Shown: piece by piece, positions 27,757 to 37,080 of the stretch | How the letters are laid out: the number at the start of each line of letters is the position of its first letter | How positions within the stretch are numbered: position 1 is the first letter of the stretch | From: Paracoccaceae bacterium | GTDB taxonomy: Bacteria; Pseudomonadota; Alphaproteobacteria; Rhodobacterales; Rhodobacteraceae | Length of the DNA: 64,000 bases | Assembly: GCA_030066905.1 (NCBI GenBank) | Contig: JASJAR010000023.1 | Location: 17,646-81,645 of the forward strand | Direction: 5' to 3' | Position numbers and translations under genes: made by a program | The notes under the pieces: model-generated | The model's input: the letters and a program-made list of their open reading frames with translations, nothing else | Told to the model about the DNA's origin: nothing | Database searches by the model: none

Positions 27757-27991
27757 AGCACTGAGCCGCGCCATCGGCGGGCCGCGGGGCGGCGACGGCG
27801 CGGCGGCCTGTCGGCCTTGATTCCGCGCCAGGCGAAGCTCTGAAGGTCGGCAATAGACCGAAACCGCCCCCCGTCGCCGAAGCGCCCGGCATCGCCCCAT
27901 CGACGCCCGCAGAGCCTTCCCGCGGAGAGATTGAACCGACCGCGGCTGCGCGATAGACCGGGCGGCACTGCCGATGACACAGAGACCAAAG

Positions 27992-29332
27992 ATGCGCCTC
28001 TCCCGCTACTTTCTGCCCGTCCTGAAGGAAACCCCCGCCGAGGCGCAGATCGTCTCGCATCGGCTGATGCTGAGGGCAGGCATGATCCGCCAGGCATCGG
28101 CCGGCATCTATTCCTGGCTGCCGCTGGGCTACCGGGTGCTCAGGAACATCGAACGCATCGTCCACGAGGAGCAGGCGCGGGCGGGGCACATTCCCGTTCT
28201 GATGCCGACGCTGCAATCGGCCGACCTCTGGCGCCAATCGGGCCGCTACGACGCCTATGGACCCGAGATGCTCCGTATCCGCGACCGGCACGACCGCGAC
28301 ATGCTCTACGGGCCCACCAACGAGGAGATGATCACCGAGATCGTCGCGGCTTACGTCAATTCCTACCGGTCCCTGCCGCTCACGCTCTACCACATACAGT
28401 GGAAGTTCCGCGACGAGATGCGGCCCCGGTTCGGGGTGATGCGCGGCCGGGAATTCCTGATGAAGGACGGCTACAATTTCGACCTGTCGAAGGAGGCGGC
28501 CCTTCACGCCTATAACCGCCATTTGGTGAGCTACCTTCGGACCTACGAGCGGATGGGGCTTCAGGCGATCCCGATGCGGGCCGATTCAGGGCCCATCGGC
28601 GGCGATTACACCCATGAGTTTCTCGTGCTCGCCGAGACCGGCGAGTCGGAGGTGTTCTACGACAGCGAGGTCACCGACCTCACCTTCGGCGACCGCGACA
28701 TCGATTATGACGATTGGGACCAGTGCCAGGGCGTTCTGGAGGAATTCACCTCGCGCTATGCCCGCACCGACGAGACCCATGACGAGGCGGTGTTCGACAA
28801 GGTCCCCGAAGCCCGCCGCCGCAGCGCGCGGGGCATCGAAGTGGGCCAGATCTTCTATTTCGGCACGGCCTATTCCGAAAGCCTCGGCGCCTTTGTGCAG
28901 AACGAGGCCGGCGAGCGGGTGCCGCTCCATATGGGCTCCCACGGGATCGGTGTGAGCCGGCTTGCCGGCGCGATCATCGAGGCGAGCCATGACGACAGGG
29001 GCATCATCTGGCCCGAGGCGGTGACGCCGTTCCAGGTGGGGCTTGTGAACCTCCGCCAGGGCGACAGCGCGACCGACGCGGCCTGCCACGGGATCGAGCT
29101 TGCCCTCGAAAAGCGGGGGCTTTCGGTTCTCTATGACGACCGCGAGGAGCGCGCCGGGGCGAAGTTCGCCACGATGGACCTCATAGGCCTGCCCTGGCGG
29201 ATCACGGTGGGCCCGCGGGGGCTGGAGAAAAACGTCGTCGAGCTTACTTCGCGCCGGACCGGCGAGAGCGAGGAGATGTCGGCCGAGGCGGCCATCGACC
29301 GGGTGGCGGGCATCTATGGCCTGGCCCCCTGA
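27992..29332 (+). CDS. proS: Prolyl-tRNA synthetase (short form)
   Basis: A 446-residue class II synthetase of the alphaproteobacterial type that lacks the INS editing domain between motifs 2 and 3. Motif 2 region: [26 protein letters not shown]; then MKDGYNFD; motif 3-like [20 protein letters not shown]-terminal anticodon domain (from about 355). The start MRLSRYFLP is the family norm; an ATG six codons upstream (27974) is also possible. Mischarged Ala-tRNA-Pro would have to be cleared by a separate ProXp-type enzyme not seen here. Confidence 0.96.
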   Translation: MRLSRYFLPVLKETPAEAQIVSHRLMLRAGMIRQASAGIYSWLPLGYRVLRNIERIVHEEQARAGHIPVLMPTLQSADLWRQSGRYDAYGPEMLRIRDRHDRDMLYGPTNEEMITEIVAAYVNSYRSLPLTLYHIQWKFRDEMRPRFGVMRGREFLMKDGYNFDLSKEAALHAYNRHLVSYLRTYERMGLQAIPMRADSGPIGGDYTHEFLVLAETGESEVFYDSEVTDLTFGDRDIDYDDWDQCQGVLEEFTSRYARTDETHDEAVFDKVPEARRRSARGIEVGQIFYFGTAYSESLGAFVQNEAGERVPLHMGSHGIGVSRLAGAIIEASHDDRGIIWPEAVTPFQVGLVNLRQGDSATDAACHGIELALEKRGLSVLYDDREERAGAKFATMDLIGLPWRITVGPRGLEKNVVELTSRRTGESEEMSAEAAIDRVAGIYGLAP

Positions 29333-29735
29333 GGTTCTGGAGGCCGAGAGCCCGCTTTACGAGATGCTGCGCTTTATGGTGCGGCGACCGGGGATGTATC
29401 TCGGGGAACGGCCACTCGAGAGGTTCCAAGGCTGGCTTGATGGCTACAAGATCGGGCTTGCGGTGGCCGGGCGAACCGATCCGTTGTGCGAGGCCCTTCG
29501 GACAGGCGATTTCAACGCCTTTGTCGCGGCGCGGCTCGATCTGCCTAACCGCTTCTCCGGAGAGAACGCGTTCAAGATGATCGCCTATGTGTCTCCGAGC
29601 CAAGGCAGGGGCGCGTTCGAAGACTTCGTTACGCTGCTGGACGACTTTCTCGAAGCCGAGGAGGTTCCGCGGACCGAACCTCATCTTTCGGCAGTCGTTC
29701 ACGACCAGCGGCTCCGGCAACAAGGAGCGAACTGA
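29316..29735 (+). CDS. Conserved-looking hypothetical protein overlapping proS
   Basis: A 139-residue acidic soluble protein whose ATG lies inside the last codons of proS (17-nt overlap). The segment [31 protein letters not shown] (about 17-47) resembles a small orphan family sharing an RPxMYLG...LxxFLxGY pattern, including proteins from actinobacteria, of unknown function. The overlap with proS and the 1-nt gap to the peroxiredoxin gene suggest one transcript. Confidence 0.75.
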   Translation: MAWPPEVLEAESPLYEMLRFMVRRPGMYLGERPLERFQGWLDGYKIGLAVAGRTDPLCEALRTGDFNAFVAARLDLPNRFSGENAFKMIAYVSPSQGRGAFEDFVTLLDDFLEAEEVPRTEPHLSAVVHDQRLRQQGAN

Positions 29736-29736
29736 C

Positions 29737-30300
29737 ATGGCACAGACGTTCTACGAGGTCGACTGGTCGACCCTTCCCGAACCGGAAGACGACGGGGCGG
29801 CGGATCATCTGCCCGGTCTCGCCCTGCCGTCCATCGCGCTGGCTTCGACGGGCGGGGACCCGGTCGATCTCGCCGCCCTGCCGGGGCTCACGATCCTCTA
29901 TATTTACCCCAAGACCGGCCAGCCCGGCACCGAGATGCCCGATGGCTGGGACATGATCCCCGGGGCGCGGGGCTGCACGCCGCAATCCTGCGCGTTCCGC
30001 GACCATTATGCCGATCTCAGAAGCTTGGGCGTCGCTCAGCTTTTCGGGCTCTCGACCCAGTCCACCGCCTACCAGACCGAGGCGAGGGATCGGATGCATC
30101 TGCCGTTCGACCTGCTGTCGGACGAAAGCCTCGCCTTTGCCGGGGCGCTGAACCTGCCGACCTTCGGGGCCGGCGGCGAGAGGCTCATCAAGCGGATGTC
30201 GCTGGCGATTGAAGCCGGCCGCATCGTCGATGCGATCTACCCGGTCTTTCCGCCGGACGCCAATGCCGCGATGGTCGAGGATTGGCTGCGCGGCCGCTAG
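29737..30300 (+). CDS. Peroxiredoxin (AhpC/TSA, PrxQ-like)
   Basis: A 187-residue thiol peroxidase. The thioredoxin-fold motif is ILYIYPKTGQPG...GARGCTPQSC (about 52-87): the cysteine after GARG is in the peroxidatic position with Thr two residues after, and a second Cys follows four residues later, as in PrxQ/BCP proteins with an intrahelical disulfide. Reduces hydroperoxides with thioredoxin or glutaredoxin. Start: ATG with AAGGAGC upstream. Confidence 0.9.
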   Translation: MAQTFYEVDWSTLPEPEDDGAADHLPGLALPSIALASTGGDPVDLAALPGLTILYIYPKTGQPGTEMPDGWDMIPGARGCTPQSCAFRDHYADLRSLGVAQLFGLSTQSTAYQTEARDRMHLPFDLLSDESLAFAGALNLPTFGAGGERLIKRMSLAIEAGRIVDAIYPVFPPDANAAMVEDWLRGR

Positions 30301-30301
30301 G

Positions 30302-30358
30302 CCTCTTCATCTTGGCGAAAATACCGCCGGGGGTCCGGGGGCAGGCAGCCCCCGGCCG
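30302..30358. repeat. Rhodobacterales-type motif with G-rich hairpin
   Basis: The string CTTCATCTTGGCGAAAATAC followed by the hairpin CCGGGGGC-aggca-GCCCCCGG (30335-30355). A similar string and hairpin recur in inverted order at 44432-44503. It may act as a terminator for the peroxiredoxin unit. Confidence 0.5.
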
Positions 30359-30444
30359 CCAGAAGCCGGGCACCCCCGCTCCGCCTTGCAGCGCGCGCCG
30401 CTTCGGCCCATAGACGGGGCAACCAAGAACGAGCAGGTCGCCCC

Positions 30445-31719
30445 ATGGCCGGATTTTCGCGCTACGAATTCCTGATCGCCTGGCGCTATCTCCGCGCCCG
30501 CCGCGCCGAGGGCGGGGTGAGCGTGATGACCTGGATCAGCCTGATCGGCATCGCGCTCGCGGTGGCCGCGCTCATCATCACGCTGGCGGTGCGGTCGGGC
30601 TTCCGGGCGGAGTTCGTCGACACGATCCTCGGCGCCAACGCCCATGTCACGCTCTATTCCCAGCCCTTCGTCAACGAAGCTGGCCAAACCGTGCGGACGC
30701 TTCCCGATTACGACGCCTTGGCATCCCGCGTGGCCGAGGTCGAGGGCGTCACCCGGGTCGCGCCGCTGGTGCGCGGGCAGGTCATGGCCAATGCCGGCCA
30801 GCGCAATACCGGGGTCGCGGTCTACGGGATCGCGGCCGAGAACCTCGCCACGATCCCGCGGATCGCCGAGCCGGTGCGGTCGTCGGGGTCGATCGCCGAT
30901 TTCGAGCGCGGGGTCGCGGTGGGCGAGGGCGTGGCCAGGGAACTCGGGCTCGCGGTGGGCGACGCGATCCGGCTGATTTCCCCCAACGGGGTGCGCACCG
31001 CCTTCGGCACCTCGCCGAGGGTCTCGGCCTACGAGGTCGTTTATATCTTCTCGTCGGGCCGGTTCGACATCGACCGGACGCGCATCTACATGCCGCTGGC
31101 CGAGGCGCAGGTCTATTTCGACCGCGAGGGCGTGGCCGATGAGCTGGAGATCATGGTCGCCGAGCCCGAGGAGATCGACCGGCTCGGGCCCGCGCTGCTT
31201 GAAGCGGGCGGGCCAAGGACGCTCATCTGGACCTGGCGCGACAGTTCCGGCGCCTTCCTGCGCGCGCTCGAAGTGGAGGACACGGTGATGTTCGTGCTGA
31301 TGAGCGTTCTGGTGCTCATCGCGTCGATGAACATCATCTCGGGGCTGGTGATGCTGGTGAAGAACAAGGGCCGCGACATCGGGATATTGCGCACGATGGG
31401 GCTCACCGAGGGGTCGGTCTTGCGGGTGTTCTTCCTCTGCGGGGCGTTCACCGGCGTGATCGGGACGATTGCCGGGGTGATCCTCGGCTGTCTCTTTGCG
31501 ATCTATTTCGACCAGATCCTCGCCTTCGTGAACGGGGCCGCCGGGGGCGGGGTGTGGGATGCGAGCGTGCGGGGCATCTACCGGCTGCCGGCGAAGCTCG
31601 AGGTCGGCGACGTCGTGTCCGCCGTCGCGCTGTCGCTGTTTTTGTCCTTCGTCGTGACGATCTTCCCCGCCCGGCGCGCGGCCCGGCTCAACCCGGTCGA
31701 GGCGCTGCGCTATGAGTGA
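30445..31719 (+). CDS. lolC: Lipoprotein-releasing ABC transporter permease (LolC/LolE)
   Basis: A 424-residue inner-membrane permease with one N-terminal helix, a large periplasmic MacB-like domain (about 50-270), and three C-terminal helices. The N-terminus ...[44 protein letters not shown] is diagnostic of LolC/E. With LolD it extracts lipoproteins from the inner membrane for LolA. Alphaproteobacteria commonly have a single LolF-type permease used as a homodimer; that is probable here since only one permease gene is present. Overlaps lolD by 8 nt. Confidence 0.95.
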   Translation: MAGFSRYEFLIAWRYLRARRAEGGVSVMTWISLIGIALAVAALIITLAVRSGFRAEFVDTILGANAHVTLYSQPFVNEAGQTVRTLPDYDALASRVAEVEGVTRVAPLVRGQVMANAGQRNTGVAVYGIAAENLATIPRIAEPVRSSGSIADFERGVAVGEGVARELGLAVGDAIRLISPNGVRTAFGTSPRVSAYEVVYIFSSGRFDIDRTRIYMPLAEAQVYFDREGVADELEIMVAEPEEIDRLGPALLEAGGPRTLIWTWRDSSGAFLRALEVEDTVMFVLMSVLVLIASMNIISGLVMLVKNKGRDIGILRTMGLTEGSVLRVFFLCGAFTGVIGTIAGVILGCLFAIYFDQILAFVNGAAGGGVWDASVRGIYRLPAKLEVGDVVSAVALSLFLSFVVTIFPARRAARLNPVEALRYE

Positions 31720-32395
31720 GGCCGCGCTTGCGCTCGATGGCATCGAGAAGGCCTATCTGAGGGGGACGCCGGGGGAGGTCGAGGTCCTGTCGGGCGCGTC
31801 GCTCCATCTCGCCCCCGGCGAGGCGGTGGCCCTCGTCGCGCCCTCGGGGGCGGGCAAGTCCACGCTTCTGCACATCGCGGGGCTCCTCGATGTCGCCGAT
31901 GCCGGCAGCGTCCGGCTCGCCGGGGCCGACCTCACGCGCGCCTCGGACCGCAAGCGCACCGAGGCGCGGCGCCGGCAGATCGGCTTCGTCTACCAGTTCC
32001 ACCACCTCCTGCCGGAATTCACCGCCGCCGAGAACGTGATCCTGCCGCAGCTTGCCGACGGTACCGGCCGGCGCGCGGCCGCCGAGCGGGCGGCGGGGCT
32101 TCTCGACCGGGTCGGGCTCGGCCCACGGGCCGGTCACCGGCCGGCGGCGCTTTCGGGCGGCGAGCAGCAGCGGGTCGCGTTCTGCCGGGCGCTGGCGAAC
32201 GCGCCGCGCGTTCTTCTGGCCGACGAGCCCACGGGCAACCTCGATCCGGCGACCTCGGACACGGTCTTCGGGGCGCTGATGGACCTCGTGCGCGGCACCG
32301 GCCTTGCCGCGCTCGTTGCCACCCACAACCCCGAACTCGCCGCCCGGATGGACCGGACCCTGCGGCTCGAAAACGGCCGCCTCGTTCCCGCCTGA
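31712..32395 (+). CDS. lolD: Lipoprotein-releasing ABC transporter ATPase
   Basis: A 227-residue ABC ATPase: Walker [10 protein letters not shown] (about 44-52), signature LSGGEQQRV (about 147-155), Walker [11 protein letters not shown] (about 167-176), H-loop ATHN. Its pairing and 8-nt overlap with the LolC/E-type permease identify the substrate as outer-membrane lipoproteins. Full length. Confidence 0.95.
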   Translation: MSEAALALDGIEKAYLRGTPGEVEVLSGASLHLAPGEAVALVAPSGAGKSTLLHIAGLLDVADAGSVRLAGADLTRASDRKRTEARRRQIGFVYQFHHLLPEFTAAENVILPQLADGTGRRAAAERAAGLLDRVGLGPRAGHRPAALSGGEQQRVAFCRALANAPRVLLADEPTGNLDPATSDTVFGALMDLVRGTGLAALVATHNPELAARMDRTLRLENGRLVPA

Positions 32396-32456
32396 CCGAG
32401 ATCAAGGCGGGTGGGGCCGCAGGCGGCGAATGATGGCTGGAAGGACGGAGACCCCC

Positions 32457-32855
32457 ATGCGTTACATGCTCTTAGCCGCTCTACTTTCCATCGCCGCCGG
32501 GGCGGCCGGGGCACAGGACGCCGACCGCGGCGCGGATGCCTTCGCGGACCACTGCGCGGTCTGCCACGGCGAGACCGCCATGGGCGACGGGCCGATGGTG
32601 CCGGTGCTGACGGTCGCGCCGTCCGATCTGACGTCGCTCGCCGCCGGCAACGACGGCGTTTTTCCCACCGCCCGCGTCGTCCGCCGGATCGACGGACGCG
32701 AAGAGGTGATGGCCCATGGCGGCCCGATGCCGCTCTTCGGCGACATCCTCGGCGGCGCTTCGGGGGTGATCGACGCCCCCGACGGCTCGCCGGTTTTCAC
32801 CACCGAGGAGATCGTCGACATCACCGCCTGGCTTCAGGCGATCCAGGTGGAGTAG
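32457..32855 (+). CDS. Monohaem c-type cytochrome (periplasmic)
   Basis: A 132-residue class I c-type cytochrome: signal peptide 1-19, haem motif C33-A-V-C36-H37, and probable sixth ligand Met in the GGPMPLFGD segment (about 89). The C-terminal helix is DITAWLQAIQ. Electron partners unknown. A second small cytochrome of similar layout (33898) lies 1 kb downstream with the same GDGP...VAPxDLTxL segment, so the two are probably paralogues. Confidence 0.9.
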   Translation: MRYMLLAALLSIAAGAAGAQDADRGADAFADHCAVCHGETAMGDGPMVPVLTVAPSDLTSLAAGNDGVFPTARVVRRIDGREEVMAHGGPMPLFGDILGGASGVIDAPDGSPVFTTEEIVDITAWLQAIQVE

Positions 32856-32946
32856 GCGGCGGCCAGCCGGGCGACGTCCGGGCCGGGAGCGGTCTGGCTG
32901 GCCCGGGGCGGAGGTTGGGCGCGCGCTCCAACGACCCAAGGCAACC

Positions 32947-33072
32947 CACGCCCCGGACGCGATCCGGGGCCCCGACCCACCGGAGTGCCCGGCCGTTCGA
33001 GGTCCCGGGTCAGGCCCGGGACGGGTTCATTTCCGATCGTGGCCGCAAGAACGAAGGTCCGCTCGGGGCCGA
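32947..33072. repeat. Nested-palindrome repeat, partial copy
   Basis: Core palindromes CCCCGGACGCGATCCGGGG (32951) and GTCCCGGGTCAGGCCCGGGAC (to 33022), then the 3' flank AACGAAGGTCCGCTCGGGGC resembling the terminal repeat. The 5' terminal repeat is lost. Confidence 0.75.
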
Positions 33073-33085
33073 AGCGCATCCTGCT

Positions 33086-33769
33086 TCAGGCCGAACAGAT
33101 CCCTTGCGTCTCCGCCCCGTCCCAGGGCAGTTCCACCCCGGCAAGCGGGACCGCGTCGCGCCGGGCAAGACCGGGGAAGGGCTCTGACAGCATCGCGTGG
33201 AGCGCGGCGGTCTTCGGGCTCTCGGGGTCGAGCGCGCGGCAGCAGACGAACTCCTCCACCAGCGTACCCTGCTGCTCCCAGGCATAGCTCAGGAACGGCC
33301 GGGCCGGGTCGAACGCGACGAGATAGGGATCGTCCTCCTCGATATGCTCGGCGAGGGCCTTGAGCGGATGGTATCGGGTCGCCGCCCGCTGCTGCCACTG
33401 CCAGACATGGGTGACCTCGTGGGCGAGCCGCATCGCGTCGCGCAAGGGCAGGCGGTCGGGGTAGCCGGCGGTGTAATCCTCCGCCCAGAAGGCTTCGGTG
33501 AAATACATCGTCGAATCGAGCGTGAGCCCGGGGAAGATGATTGTCTGCTGCCCCGTGCGCGGCGGGAAGATCCGCTCCCGGCAGGTGTCGCGCGGGCGTT
33601 CGGGGATATCGGCGTCGAAGGCTGCCGAGATCGAGCCGCGGGCGACGCGGATCGCCGCATAATCCACCGTAGGCCCATGGATCGTCTCGATGAAGCCGCG
33701 CTCGGCCTCGGTGAGCGGGCGCTGGGCGCAGGCGGTCAGAAGCACGAGGGCGGCGAGAGCGAGGCGCAT
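33086..33769 (-). CDS. HExxH-containing lipoprotein
   Basis: A 227-residue predicted lipoprotein: lipobox LLTAC (Cys14), then a domain with HEVTH (117-121) preceded by LRDAMRLA and followed by VWQWQQ, the layout of zinc-dependent gluzincin-like or DUF4157-related proteins. A candidate downstream acidic ligand lies in the LVEEFVCCRALD segment. It contains an unusual CC pair. Whether it is a working peptidase is unknown. It sits in opposite orientation between two small cytochrome genes. Confidence 0.82.
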   Translation of the reverse strand: MRLALAALVLLTACAQRPLTEAERGFIETIHGPTVDYAAIRVARGSISAAFDADIPERPRDTCRERIFPPRTGQQTIIFPGLTLDSTMYFTEAFWAEDYTAGYPDRLPLRDAMRLAHEVTHVWQWQQRAATRYHPLKALAEHIEEDDPYLVAFDPARPFLSYAWEQQGTLVEEFVCCRALDPESPKTAALHAMLSEPFPGLARRDAVPLAGVELPWDGAETQGICSA

Positions 33770-33897
33770 GGGGCGACGTGACGGGATTTTCAGGACGGGT
33801 GCAAGGGGCGGCCGCGGCCAAGGCGATTGACCTTGCGCAGGGCAGCCAGCGGCCCGTCGGGCTAGGATCGGGGTCCGACGACCACAAGGAGCCGACG

Positions 33898-34302
33898 ATG
33901 GGACGCTGGACGATCCTCCTGACTGCCCTGGCGCTGGTGGCGGCCTGCGTCGAAGAGGCGCCGGTCTCCATGGGCCGGGCCGATTACGCGCAGTTCTGCG
34001 CCGGCTGCCACGGGGGGGCCGGTGCAGGCGACGGGCCGGTCGCGGGCGGGCTTTCGGTGGCGCCGGCAGACCTGACGACGCTGTCGACCCGGAACGGCGG
34101 GGCCTTTCCCCTCGTCGAGGTGATGTCCCATATCGACGGCTATACCAGGCGGGTCGACGGCGGGGAGATGATCATGCCGGAATTCGGCCCCGCGATCCAG
34201 GCCGGACGGCTGGTGCGGGTCGAGACCGCTGACGGCGTCAGCACCCCCACGCCGGAGCGGCTCTACGCTCTGGCGCGCTATCTGGAGACCCTACAGGAAT
34301 AG
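33898..34302 (+). CDS. Monohaem c-type cytochrome lipoprotein
   Basis: A 134-residue protein with a lipobox (LVAAC17) and the haem motif C34-A-G-C37-H38; a Met in the GEMIMPEFGP segment (about 89) is the likely axial ligand. It would be a membrane-tethered periplasmic electron carrier. Similar in length and internal pattern to the cytochrome at 32457. Start ATG with AAGGAGC 8 nt upstream. Confidence 0.9.
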   Translation: MGRWTILLTALALVAACVEEAPVSMGRADYAQFCAGCHGGAGAGDGPVAGGLSVAPADLTTLSTRNGGAFPLVEVMSHIDGYTRRVDGGEMIMPEFGPAIQAGRLVRVETADGVSTPTPERLYALARYLETLQE

Positions 34303-34431
34303 ACGGTCGGCCGGGTTGCATCCGACCTTGAGGGCAGGACGGCGGCGGGCCGGGACCGGTCCACCGCGCCTCTGGCCGCCCCGGGGTCCCGGGCCCCGCC
34401 CCCGGACGGGGGTGGCCGCACGCGCCCGGTC

Positions 34432-35169
34432 TCAGCGGGTTGCCGCGTGGCGGCGCTCCGGGGGCAGCCCGCCGATCTCCAGGATCAGCTTCCGGCGTAC
34501 CGCATCGGCGAAATCCGCCCGCCCCTCGGCCTCGACGACAAACGCGCCGGGGCCCCCGATCACCCGGTCGCGGTAGGCGTCCGGGGTGCCCGGCCGTTCG
34601 GCGGTGGAGATTGCCAGCGCGTTGATGACGATCCCGGCCGCCAGCACCTCCGCGCGGGCGCTCTCGATGGAGGGCCCCGAGAAGTTCGAGGCCGAATCGC
34701 CGGAAAAGTCGATCACCTTGCGCCAACCGTCATGGACGTTGGTTTCGATCAGCGTCTTGCCGTCGAGAAGCGCCTGGCCGATGGCGTTGCGCCCGAACGC
34801 CATGCGCGGGGCGGCAAGGAGGCTTTCGGCGAAGCGGGCCGCGCTCTCGGGGCCGTCGACCACCGCCCAGTCGGCGACGACGGCGGTGCCGGCCGCCCAT
34901 TCGACGTAAGTGACCGCGATCCGCCCATAGGCCGAGGCCGCGATCACGTCGAGGACGCGGGGGTCGGTGATGGCTGTGGCGTAGCCCTGGCGCTGGAAGG
35001 CGATCTCGTCGGCGGTGATCGACCCCGAGGCGTCGGCGAGGAGCACAAGCTCGACCTCCACGTCCTGGGCGGCCGCCGGGGTGAGCAAGGCGAGACAGAC
35101 CGTCCCGCAGATCGCGTTCGGCAACGAACGGGCGGTTCGCCGGACAAGGGCGAGGAGGAGCGCGCGCAT
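34432..35169 (-). CDS. DUF1194 / VWFA-domain secreted protein
   Basis: A 245-residue protein with a signal (about 1-35, ending AAA-Q) and a von Willebrand A domain: the metal-site motif DASGS (about 46-50), VIDFSGDSASN (about 143-153), and the later ALAIST strand. DUF1194 proteins are secreted or periplasmic and uncharacterised; VWFA domains usually mediate protein contacts. Transcribed alone. Confidence 0.92.
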   Translation of the reverse strand: MRALLLALVRRTARSLPNAICGTVCLALLTPAAAQDVEVELVLLADASGSITADEIAFQRQGYATAITDPRVLDVIAASAYGRIAVTYVEWAAGTAVVADWAVVDGPESAARFAESLLAAPRMAFGRNAIGQALLDGKTLIETNVHDGWRKVIDFSGDSASNFSGPSIESARAEVLAAGIVINALAISTAERPGTPDAYRDRVIGGPGAFVVEAEGRADFADAVRRKLILEIGGLPPERRHAATR

Positions 35170-35266
35170 AGACCAGACATAGCATGGGCGCGGGGAACGG
35201 CCAGGGTTCGGCCCGTCGCGGCGGCGGGGCGCTGTCCGCCCCAGGCCTATCGCGGTGTTGCGGCGT

Positions 35267-35599
35267 TCACGTCCCGGGCGGGGAATAGGCCCCCGAGATC
35301 TCCGTGGCCTTCTTCGCGATCCCCTCGAACTCCTCGGGCGACCAGGCGCGGATGGTGTTGAGATGCACCGCGGCCCCCGAGGCGGCGATGGCCATGTTCA
35401 CGGCGACGACATCGCCGCCGTCGGGCATCTCGACGATGGCCATCACGTCGTGGGGGCCGGTGGTCATGTACATATCGAGAAGCGTGCCGCCCCCTTTCTC
35501 GACGAGCTTGCCGACCGCCGCGCGGCGGCCCTGGGCGTGGGTCATGAGGCCCTTGACGGTGTCCTGGCTGTAGGATGCGGTGACGATGAAGATGGGCAT
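35267..35599 (-). CDS. GYD domain protein
   Basis: A 110-residue GYD-family protein (IFIVTASYSQDTVKGLM; GRRAAVGKLVEKGGGTLLDMYMTTGPHDVMAIVEMPDG). A small ferredoxin-like alpha/beta fold, function unknown. The start MPIFIVTA was chosen because GGAGGAG precedes it and the family begins here; a 47-codon upstream extension is low-complexity. Confidence 0.9.
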   Translation of the reverse strand: MPIFIVTASYSQDTVKGLMTHAQGRRAAVGKLVEKGGGTLLDMYMTTGPHDVMAIVEMPDGGDVVAVNMAIAASGAAVHLNTIRAWSPEEFEGIAKKATEISGAYSPPGT

Positions 35600-35722
35600 G
35601 GCGCTCCTCCCGTGGCGTTTGCCTGCCCGGGTCGGGGCTTGCCTGTCGCGTGCCTCGGGGTGCGGGGCGGTTCTTTCTGGGCTGCCCCGGTGGCGCGAGG
35701 ATAGCGGATTTCCCGGGACTTC

Positions 35723-35784
35723 GGTAGGGCGCGGGGGCACGGCGGCGTTTGGCAGCGGATGGTGGGGTGAAACCCCACCCTACC
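35723..35784. repeat. REP-like palindrome, diverged singlet
   Basis: GGTGGGGT-gaa-ACCCCACC (35761-35779) ending in CCCTACC, inverted relative to and related in layout to the GTAGGGTGGGC...GCCCACC units around the transposase gene at 36191. An outer GGTAGGG (35723) can pair with the terminal CCCTACC. The rest of the gap from 35785 to 36084 shows no gene or motif I can name. Confidence 0.5.
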
Positions 35785-36084
35785 GGCGCGCGATCTCTGC
35801 CCCCCGGACGGGGCCGGGCAGCGGGTTTTTCAACTCGGTGATGTCAGTCGGCGTTGGCGTTTCGATCTTGAAACCGACGGGCCCGCCAGGGCGACTTGCC
35901 GTGCGCCTCCCCCGGCCGCTCGACCGGGGATTTGCAAGATGGCTGCCCCTGCGCCTTGGGTTGAGGCGGTCTCGGGGGCGGTCAGTCTTCGGTCAGGCGG
36001 CGGGTTGGTGGCCCGCCGCTCAGGAACGTTCGCGGGGGAGGATGGTGTGGGAGAGTTGAGGAGGGGTGAAGGGGGCGTTCGGTC

Positions 36085-36154
36085 GTAGGGTGGGCAATCT
36101 GCCCACCGGTCGCCCATTCCCACTGACGCATGGTGGGCAGATTGCCCACCCTAC
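36085..36154. repeat. REP doublet (BIME-like) upstream of the transposase gene
   Basis: Two inverted REP units: GTAGGGTGGGCAATCTGCCC at the left and GGGCAGATTGCCCACCCTAC at the right, separated by about 25 bp. Each unit is itself a small hairpin (GGGCA-at-CTGCCC). It lies 37 bp before the RAYT start. Confidence 0.88.
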
Positions 36155-36190
36155 ACGGGGTGTTAACCATGGGCGCGGCAGGGATTGGGG

Positions 36191-36715
36191 ATGTCGAGCT
36201 ATCGCCGCGCGCTGGTCAATGGCGCCACCTATTTCTTTACGGTCGCCCTCGCCGACCGGTCGACCACCGCGCTTGTCGAGAACATCGGATTGCTGCGCGA
36301 CGCGGTGGCGAGGACAGGCGCTGAACTGCCCTTCCGCATCGATGCGATGGTGATCTTGCCCGACCACCTTCATGCGGTCTGGACATTGCCGGAGGGCGAT
36401 GCCGCCTTTCCCGAACGATGGCGGCGGATCAAGGCGCGGTTTTCCCATGGCGTCGGCGGGGCGTATCGACGGACCGCGAGCAAGATCGCCAAGCGAGAGG
36501 TCGGGTTGTGGCAGCGGCGGTATTGGGAGCATGTGATCCGGGACGAACGAGATTACCGGGCCCATGTCGAGTATTGTTGGGGGAACCCAGTGAAGCATGG
36601 GGTGGTGGCGAGGGCGGTGGAGTGGCCGTATTCGTCGATCCATAGGGATATCCGGCGGGGATTGGTGGCGCCCGAATGGGTCGGTGGAGATGTTGATGGC
36701 AATTTCGGCGAGTAG
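36191..36715 (+). CDS. rayT: REP-associated tyrosine transposase (RAYT)
   Basis: A 174-residue Y1 HUH-type transposase-like protein (TnpA-REP). The HUH motif is DHLHAVW (about 58-64, preceded by the strand AMVILP), and the candidate catalytic tyrosine lies in the region RDERDYRAHVEYCWGNPVKHG (about 119-139). RAYTs are domesticated relatives of IS200/IS605 transposases that cut REP hairpins and are thought to spread them. The gene is bracketed by REP doublets, and its stop codon lies inside one. Start: ATG at 36191 after a GGGGATTGGGG stretch; a TTG two codons upstream is possible. Confidence 0.93.
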   Translation: MSSYRRALVNGATYFFTVALADRSTTALVENIGLLRDAVARTGAELPFRIDAMVILPDHLHAVWTLPEGDAAFPERWRRIKARFSHGVGGAYRRTASKIAKREVGLWQRRYWEHVIRDERDYRAHVEYCWGNPVKHGVVARAVEWPYSSIHRDIRRGLVAPEWVGGDVDGNFGE

Positions 36716-36780
36716 GGTGGGCAATCTGCCCACCGTGCGCAGGTGACGATTTGGGATGGTGGGCAGATTGCCCACCCTAC
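36712..36780. repeat. REP doublet downstream of the transposase gene
   Basis: Same inverted pair as at 36085: GTAGGGTGGGCAATCTGCCC and, ending at 36780, GGGCAGATTGCCCACCCTAC. The RAYT stop codon TAG is part of the GTAGGG of the first unit. Confidence 0.88.
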
Positions 36781-36822
36781 GCTTGCTGTGCAGAAGAACC
36801 AGCGCGTGCGCCGGTGCGGGAC

Positions 36823-36845
36823 GGGGGGCAGATTGCCCACCCTAC
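36823..36845. repeat. Single REP unit
   Basis: One right-hand REP unit (GGGCAGATTGCCCACCCTAC) without its partner. Confidence 0.8.
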
Positions 36846-36973
36846 GGTTGGTCTGGGCGCCGCGTTCCGTCGCTTTCGAAGCAGGGCTTTCACGGGTGCC
36901 CGGCATCGCCGGACCGCTTTCACTCCGCCAAGCGCCCCGACGGAGCGCCTCAGTTAGACGGCGCGTTCGGAGA

Positions 36974-37043
36974 GTAGGGTGGGCAATTTGCCCACCGTGG
37001 CGTGGATCGAGGAGTGGAGTGGTGGGCGGATTGCCCACCCTAC
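36974..37043. repeat. Third REP doublet
   Basis: GTAGGGTGGGCAATTTGCCC paired with GGGCGGATTGCCCACCCTAC, separated by about 30 bp. It lies 38 bp past the parE stop codon and may serve as that gene's 3' hairpin. The gap 36716-37080 contains only these REP units as far as I can see. Confidence 0.85.
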
Positions 37044-37080
37044 GCCTGCTGGGAATGCATAACGAGTTCGAGCCTGAAGT

